DNA of 64,000 nt from NCBI GenBank assembly GCA_019633425.1, contig WSUB01000001.1:124001-188000 (forward strand), in the 5' to 3' direction. A program made the position numbers and the translations under genes. The notes under the pieces are model-generated. The model did not search any database. It was given only the letters and a program-made list of their open reading frames with translations, and was not told the origin of the DNA. Positions 57,801-64,000 of the stretch are shown in pieces. Source of the DNA: Tulasnella sp. 424 (lineage: Eukaryota > Basidiomycota > Agaricomycetes > Cantharellales > Tulasnellaceae). The first letter of the stretch is position 1. Every line of letters starts with the position of its first letter.

Positions 57801-59251
57801 GCCGAGCAAACTGCAACTATCACCCAGCTGCGAGTGGAACTGAAGGAACAATCTCAGTCTCTGAAGAGTATCGAAAGTTTACACACAACCCATCAGGCTC
57901 GTGTGGATACTCTGGAGAGGGAACTACGGGAATCGGGTGAACGACTGGCCGAAGCTACTACCAAGCTGCAAGCGTCTGAAGCAGAGATTAGTTCCTTGAA
58001 GGCGGAAGCACAGGCTCCTCGTCAAGATGACGAAGTCGATCGATTGCATGCGGAGGTCGAGTCGGTAAGAAAGAGAGCGGAAGCCGCAGAGGCCAAGGTC
58101 ACCGGACAAGAGGAAGGATTCAAGACAATGGTTACGCGGTTCAGAGCTCGCGAGCAGCTGGTGAGTAGGAATGAGCTGGCCCCAGTGGTAAAGAACCTTG
58201 ACTGACGGTCGGTGTATGATGGTCTAGTCCGACCTCGAGACTTCTGTCATTCGAGACGTTGTTCCTCTTGTACGAGCACAATGCGAAACAGAACTGCTCA
58301 CTCACATCAATGAGATCAAAGGGGTACGTTCAGTCTTCTGGGCATTTGCTGCTGAGTCCTGACCTCTGGTCATCTTGTAGCGTGACACGACGATCAGCAA
58401 GTTAACTACGCGAATTGCTCAGCTGGAAGCCCAACTAGACAAGGCTCTGAAGGGTTCGGAGGCGGCGGAAGTGGGGATGACGGTTCTGATACGTATCGCG
58501 CCGTCGCTAACAGTTCACCTCCCTGCTCAGGTTTCTCCCCAAAACGGAAATAGCGGAACGGGAGGCGGGTTCCAACCACTGGAGGTTTCCACTCCTGACC
58601 CTCCGGTTCCGGACGCCGATCAAGTGGTGAGACGAATTTATTTAACTGGTGAGGTTTAGAAGGGATGCTGATGGTCAGTGTTCGTCAGACCACGGACTCC
58701 ACACCACCATCGCCTCCTCCAATTACTCGGCCCATTTCGTATGCTGTTCCTCAGGGCGTACCAGGCAGGCAGTACGGATCGAGTCGTCCTGCCGCGGCAA
58801 TTGCGCGTCACAGGTTCACCGAGCTCAACAAGCCGTCATTATCTTCTGAAGATGCAATTCAAGGTGCCAGCTCCGACGACATTGCTCACAGCAAGGCTCA
58901 AGGGCCTGGTGTAAGGAAGGTGAAGCGTACTTATGATGACATGGAGTATGACGATGAGATCGAGGAAGACGAGGATGAGAATGTTATGCCCCTAAAGGGT
59001 GCTGCGTCGAAGACCAGGACTACAGTAAGCAAGGTCGCGTTCTTTCATGACTTTTCATCTGCTAAATTTAGGATCATCTGCAGAAGTCAACTCGGCGGCC
59101 GTCTGTGCAAGGCAAAGTGAGCCTCACCTACATTTCTATTACTAGGACATGTCACTAAATGCTACGACACCCGCAGCCAGTTGCAACTAGTCTAGCGACA
59201 GGAGTGAATAATACCGGGGCATCGAAAACTCGTGGAAAGAAACGACGGTAG
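54883..59251 (+). CDS. Long coiled-coil protein, function unknown
   Basis: ATG at 54883 begins MEKDDRFSSPQAPAIDFSFA. A Ser/Pro-rich, probably disordered head of about 300 residues follows, with FFSGPSFSPAERV. From about 55740 the gene is a chain of short exons rich in heptads: ENVRL, EFSSRLESVQAEADGLSAKN, then DLLREQLMNCTGDLSEARDR. The longest, at about 56765-57310, includes NLEARLQSLSAVEATLKSKD and IATLERAQSKLELVAAENVE. More coiled coil follows to about 58450. The tail has an acidic run (DEIEEDEDEN) and a basic end (SKTRGKKRR), stop TAG at 59249-59251. Head-coil-basic tail layout occurs in spindle-pole, synaptonemal and golgin-type proteins; none can be chosen from this sequence alone. Exon joins are approximate. 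Confidence 0.72.
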
Positions 59252-59620
59252 CCAATAGGACGCTGTTTCCGGTTCTCTGTACAATTGAATGTTGCTTTTA
59301 GAAACGTGCGAGCCTGTGCCGACACTGCTCAGTCTGAGACTGGGTAAAGTATTTGCTGTCCAACGTCCTTGATCTGCAGTCCGTCAAGTTCAGTCCGGTG
59401 TGGAGAGTCGAGACCTGGGAGCGAGGTCTAGATGTTGGCTTTTGGACTGGGACTCGGTGAAATTATGGTCAGGGGCTAAGGAGTCGTCGGTCCACACTGG
59501 GAGGAGATGGACCTGTGTGCCTTGCTGGTCTGAATTCCAACCCACCCATCCTCTCTCTTTCTCTACATCATACAGGACCGTTAACCACAGCTAGGGCCCG
59601 ATACTTGCCCGACGTTACTC
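59252..59620. other. Intergenic, upstream of the 5-phosphatase gene
   Basis: About 370 bp with no recognised gene. Pyrimidine-rich (ctctctctttctct) about 60 bp before the ATG at 59621, as in many fungal promoters. Confidence 0.4.
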
Positions 59621-62600
59621 ATGGCCTCCTCCCAGTCATCGAGTGATCTTCCACCTCCGCCTGTCAGTCAGATCAGGTCAATCTTTGAGGGCATCGCTGC
59701 GAAGAGTGCCACCAATAATAGTCCGGCATCCAAAGTCGTACCACTCCCCCAGCCCAATGCAACGACGTCCAGAGACCGTTCACCAAAGAGTCTCACCAGA
59801 GAAGATCACTCGTCTACTGCTACGGTCGACTTTAACAAAGCGCTCAAAAGGCCGCCGCCACCACTCCCAACGTCGGCGCCGCTTGCTAATGCTGGGTTAG
59901 TGAGCTCTTCGCGCTTAGCCATCTCCCTCTAGCTCCGCAGCTCGATGCTTACTCTTTCTTTGGGCCTTCGTAAACGCTAGAACGTCATCCAGCTCAGAAG
60001 GAGGGGGCTTAGCTGCCTCGGCTCTTCCAGCGGAATATCCACTCGGCAACGTTCCAACTTCATCGACCCATTCCGCCCCTCTCGTTCCCTCTCGCTTGCA
60101 AACCAAAGTTTTAGGTTCACAGCCCACTGGTATTTTAAATCACCCTTCAGGCGACAAAGAGACACCGTTTATGGAGTCCCCGGTTGTCGAAGCAACTCCC
60201 AACGTTCGCCCAAGCGCGATGGCTCGACCCGCCCCCTCTGCAGTTCCTCCCCGGGTTCCACCGCGAAGTGCTCAGCTCAGCCGCCATTCTACGGGTTCCA
60301 AACTACACGACAACTCGAATGAACACGACGAAGAGACCGTGCAAGCCACTCTGTCCTCGGCTGCTGCGGCATTAGCCCAAAGAAAGGCTCCCCCGCCTCC
60401 TCCCGCGAGACGCCCATTGTAAGTCAACGACGGCCCTCTTCATCACGGAGGTTATACTGATCATTGTCCTCAAAGCACTTCATCTCGCTCGCCCTCTCCG
60501 CAACCCCCTTCACCTAGGCACAGTGACCCGCCCGAACTACCGGCACGCGTAAAAGCACCAGCCCTTGGCCACACCCCTTCGAATTCGCGTGATGCAAGAT
60601 CTGCTCCTTTACTAGGAGAGTTGGATGATAATTCAAGCTTTGCAACAACGAGTGCTAGTGGCAGCAGCTTGCTAAGCAAGACGAGCAGCCTGACGTCCTA
60701 CAGTGGATTAGATGAGCCGACGGACGAAGTCGACCGCAATCCAGGTCTTGGAGCGCGACGAGGCTCCATGCCGTTGACAGTCCTGCATCATGAACAACTC
60801 GCCGCGCACCCGCTAGAAAGGGCCGTCACAGAAGCACCGGTGATGAAGACTCAACCTCCGGCCCCTCCTCCACGAATTGGTCTGGGCAACCGACCGAACG
60901 TTCCTCCCCGACCTCCTACGCGTAATATCACTCCTACCCAACACCTAACAGTTCCAAATCACGCTGGGTCACCCACACCGCCTCCTTTACCTGCTCGAGG
61001 AGGGGGTGATAGAACCTCCCTCGCTGTCTCGGATGACGACGCGTCTTCTGCTTCCAGTGCGACCGCCATTCCGAATGGAGCCCCTCTACCACCTCCTCGA
61101 CGAACTATACCGCTAGATACATCGACTAGCGCAACCCCACCTCCTGCACATCCCGCGATCGGGAAGGGGCTAGTTTCGTCATCTCCAATTCCACCACAAG
61201 GCGCCAAACTGTACAGCGCCATCAATAAAGTCAGGAACGCTCTGCCTTTGACGCAAGTAGGACCTGGGCTTAGGAATTCGTCAGTTCCACGGAGTACTTC
61301 AGGCGGTCTGAGGGGTCATCCTGCCACCGCGGATAACGAGGGGACCGACACGTTGCCAGCTGCGCCGGCGTCTCCTTTACCTCCGCCCCCTGTCCGTACG
61401 ATCGCTCTGGGAGATAAACTACCTCCCCGTCGACACAATACAGCTGAGGCCTCGCCTCTGGACGAAGAAGGGGACTCCGCCTCTTCATCTGGTATGGAGG
61501 ACAACGAAACACCATCAGGATCCATGCGTGCCCACCGCCCACCGCAACGTCAACCTCTCGCTCCTTCTCCCATTCCTTCTTCGCGCAAAGGTCTCGACGA
61601 TCTTCCAGACAGCTCGCGATCCAATCGTCGCCCTCCTTTCGCGTCTTTTGCGAAGAAAGAAGGAGATGTCCTCGGGTTACCAGCCCCACACAAGAGCGTC
61701 TACGCCTTTGGGGGAGGTGCTCTTTGCGTTGGAAAGCATACCGTGGATGTCTATCGGTTAGCCGATCTGCAAGAAAGAACGCCCCATAACCGGAGGCATC
61801 GTTTCCACCATCATCACCGCCACCACCCGTCAACTGACTCGTCTTCTTCGTCTTCTTCTTCGTCGGCGTCTTCCTCCCCGGGTCCTTCTTCTGTACCCAG
61901 ACCAGTACATTCCATCCATGTCCGTGACGTCGCCGGTCTACAGTGGAGAGCGGATCACCCAGGCGTAACAGCAATGGAATTTGCTCCAAGCCGCACTGCT
62001 CAATCTGGCTCTCCTGCAACTTCGGAGGTAGGCCGGTTCCTCTGGTGTGGAACCAAAGACGGGCATCTATGGGAGCTCGATACTTGGACAGGAGAGGTGT
62101 CTGCAATCAAGAACGGAGCCCATGGAGCCGCAGTCATCCACATTTTGCGATACAAGAATGCAATGGTTACTATCGACGAGAAGGGGAAGGCTCTGGTCTT
62201 TGGGACCCCTAATTCACCGAATACGGCGGGGACAGTCGCTGAAGGACAGGAGACCGACGACCCAGATGGCTGGACGGACGTCGCTGGAGGGCCGACCCTT
62301 ATGAATACAGCGCCTCGCATCGTTCGCGTCACGGAGAAGCAAGCTTTTGCCCGTATTCTGTACGGCCAGCTATGGATCTCCACTGGTAGCGGCATCCCCA
62401 GTGGCGAAGGACCTACCGGCCCATCGGGTTCTGCGAGCGGGATAAGCGGAGCATCGTCCGGTGGAACTGGTGGACGAGGCCCAATCATCCGTGTCTACGA
62501 CGTGTTCTCTATCTCGATGCCTTCGAGAGAGAACTCTGATACAACTTCCTTCTCGTCCAATGGTTCTCTTCCTCCACCGACTGCCTCGTCCCTGGGCAGA

Positions 62601-64000
62601 GCTGCGACTCTTCTCTCGACCGAAGCTGGAGTTGGTGCCGTGACTTCGGCCACGGTCTTGGTGACAAAGCCTGGATTGGTCTATGTCGGGCATGAAGGTG
62701 GATACGTCACCGTTTGGGATGTGTCATCCGTAAACACCACTGCCGGAGCCGACCCAACTGCGTCCACCACCAGTCTTCTCCCTCCAAGGTGCATTCAAAC
62801 GCTGAAGGTTGCAACCACGGATATCGTTTGTTTGGAAGGTGTTCACGGGAGACTTTGGGCTGGGTCGCGCAACGGATTCATCAGCGCGTATGATGTGGAG
62901 CACCGTCCTTGGATGGCGACAAATATCTGGAAGCACGGCGGATACGTCGGAAGCGAGGTCGAGGGTGATCGGAAGGGTCTGCCTGTGTTGAGGTTACTAG
63001 TGGACTATGCGGATCTTGAGAAGGTTTGTTTTTTCGAGGCGTATAACGAAGTTCCAGCGCCTAAGCTCATCTTTCATCTTTAAATAGAATGAACGCTTGA
63101 CTGTTGTCAGCGTCGGCAGAGATGAGGTGATCCGATTCTGGGATGGGTTCTTAAGTTCAGACTGGATGGGTGAGTCGCCGACCTTCTGGCTTTTGATGCC
63201 TGGAAGTTGAACCGTTCGTCCGGATTATAGATTACGCGCTTGAGAAACGCGAGAAAGAGTTTAGCTCATTCCGGCCTATGAAAGTCCTGGTTTGCACCTG
63301 GAACGTGGACGCTGCGAAGCCGGAAACCTTAAACTCTGTGGATAGCACCGGAGGAGTGGATAATATTGGCTTCCTGGATAACGTTCTTTCATCGGTTGAA
63401 CGTCCGGATATCTTGGTATTTGGATTCCAAGAAGTCATCGACCTGGAATCGAAGAAAATGACCGCAAGTGAGCCAGCAGCTTTTGACGGGTTTACGGGCG
63501 AGTTACTGATAATTTCTTGACCCCCTAGAAACCGTGCTCTTTGGTTCCGATAATGCTCACAAGGTTTCGCGCTCGTACAAACTTTGGTACGATAGGCTCG
63601 TCTACGCAGTTCGCGTAGCTATGCCTCCGGACTGCCCGTATTCGGTGATACACACCGAAAATCTGGTCGGACTCTTTACTTGTATCTTCGTACGGAGCTC
63701 CGAAAAGGAGTCCATGAGAGACATGGCCATCACGACAGTAAAGCGAGGCATGGGGGGCCATTACGGTAACAAGGTGCGTTGTTGAGTCGTTGATTGTTTG
63801 CGCCCCGTGTCTGAACGTCATCCCGTATCCAGGGTGCAATTGTCTCGCGGTTCGTGCTGGATGATTCGTCCTTCTGCTTCATCAACTGCCATCTTGCGGC
63901 CGGTCAGAGCGAGAAGTCTGCCAGAAACTCTGACCTGGCGGCTGTTCTTGAAGAGCGATCCGTTTTCCCCGAAGCTCTCAAGGCGGACCAAGCTGTCGTA
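59621..64000 (+). CDS. Inositol polyphosphate 5-phosphatase with WD40-like domain, 5' part
   Basis: ATG at 59621 begins MASSQSSSDLPPPPVSQIRS. A long Pro/Ser-rich region holds many SH3-ligand-like runs (RKAPPPPPARRP; PPRPPTRN). A beta-propeller follows at about 61670-63170, with VGRFLWCGTKDGHLWELDTW, GLVYVGHEGGYVTVWDVSS, GRLWAGSRNGFISAYDVEH and VSVGRDEVIRFWDGFL. The phosphatase domain starts at about 63280: VLVCTWNVDAAKPE, then DILVFGFQEVIDL (metal-binding Glu), GLFTCIFVR, GMGGHYGNKGAIVSRFVLDD and FCFINCHLAAGQ. These are the early IPPc motifs; the later ones lie beyond the window, so the gene is partial. It should hydrolyse the 5-phosphate of phosphoinositides. WD40-5-phosphatase fusions are known from plants and fungi. 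Confidence 0.9.

Overview
The window is nuclear DNA of a basidiomycete fungus, most likely Agaricomycotina. Genes are dense and split by many short introns of about 45-90 bp. Families include fungal/basidiomycete types such as Vfa1, Mpo1, a kinase-TPR fusion and a Helitron2-like element. No rRNA, tRNA or CRISPR was recognised. Both edges cut genes: a calcium-regulated mitochondrial carrier on the left and a WD40-inositol 5-phosphatase on the right. Gene models were spliced by eye from GT-AG signals, phase and family similarity; internal exon edges are approximate unless stated.

Region 1 (1-16.2 kb) is housekeeping: SCaMC-type carrier (-), a full Argonaute with its D-E-D-H slicer tetrad (-), ribosomal protein eL6 (-), an Sdt1-like pyrimidine 5'-nucleotidase (+), a PHAF1/UPF0183 protein (-), ARS2/SERRATE (-) and ESF2/ABT1 (-). 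Two of these (Argonaute and ARS2) belong to RNA silencing or nuclear RNA fate.

Region 2 (16.2-40.2 kb) is the unusual part. A segment of about 7 kb is present three times head to tail. Each unit carries block P (a PB1-like gene plus a COX18-type insertase gene on the minus strand) and block K (a minus-strand protein kinase fused to TPRs). A repeat of about 140 bp (here 'M') separates the blocks, giving P-M-K-M-P-M-K-M-P-M-K-M. The left breakpoint lies inside the PB1-like gene, so copies 2 and 3 lack its first exon. The P genes of units 2 and 3 are decaying: unit 2 is badly broken, and unit 3 COX18 is nearly intact but has ACG at the start position. All three kinase-TPR genes remain open and differ in TPR number (6, 10, 9), with three identical adjacent 120-bp repeats in the third. 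Unit 1 also carries two insertions whose empty sites survive in units 2 and 3: a non-autonomous Helitron2/Helentron-like element and a hAT-like MITE with an 8-bp target duplication. A second MITE copy sits inside the Helentron.

Region 3 (40.3-64 kb) returns to housekeeping: MPO1 (-), SEC22 (+), GatC (-), mS34 (+), a membrane-anchored acyl-CoA-binding protein (+), SFA1/ADH class III (-), VFA1 (+), the METTL3/IME4 m6A methyltransferase (+), a basidiomycete protein of unknown function (+), a long coiled-coil protein (+) and the WD40-5-phosphatase (+). Several genes are in divergent pairs with short shared promoters, including GatC/mS34, both for mitochondrial translation.

The best candidate for a new system is the kinase-TPR array. 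Its tandem amplification, highly similar variable-number repeats and preserved kinase motifs, beside decaying co-duplicated genes, resemble how fungal NLR-type repeat receptors evolve. That functional reading is inference.
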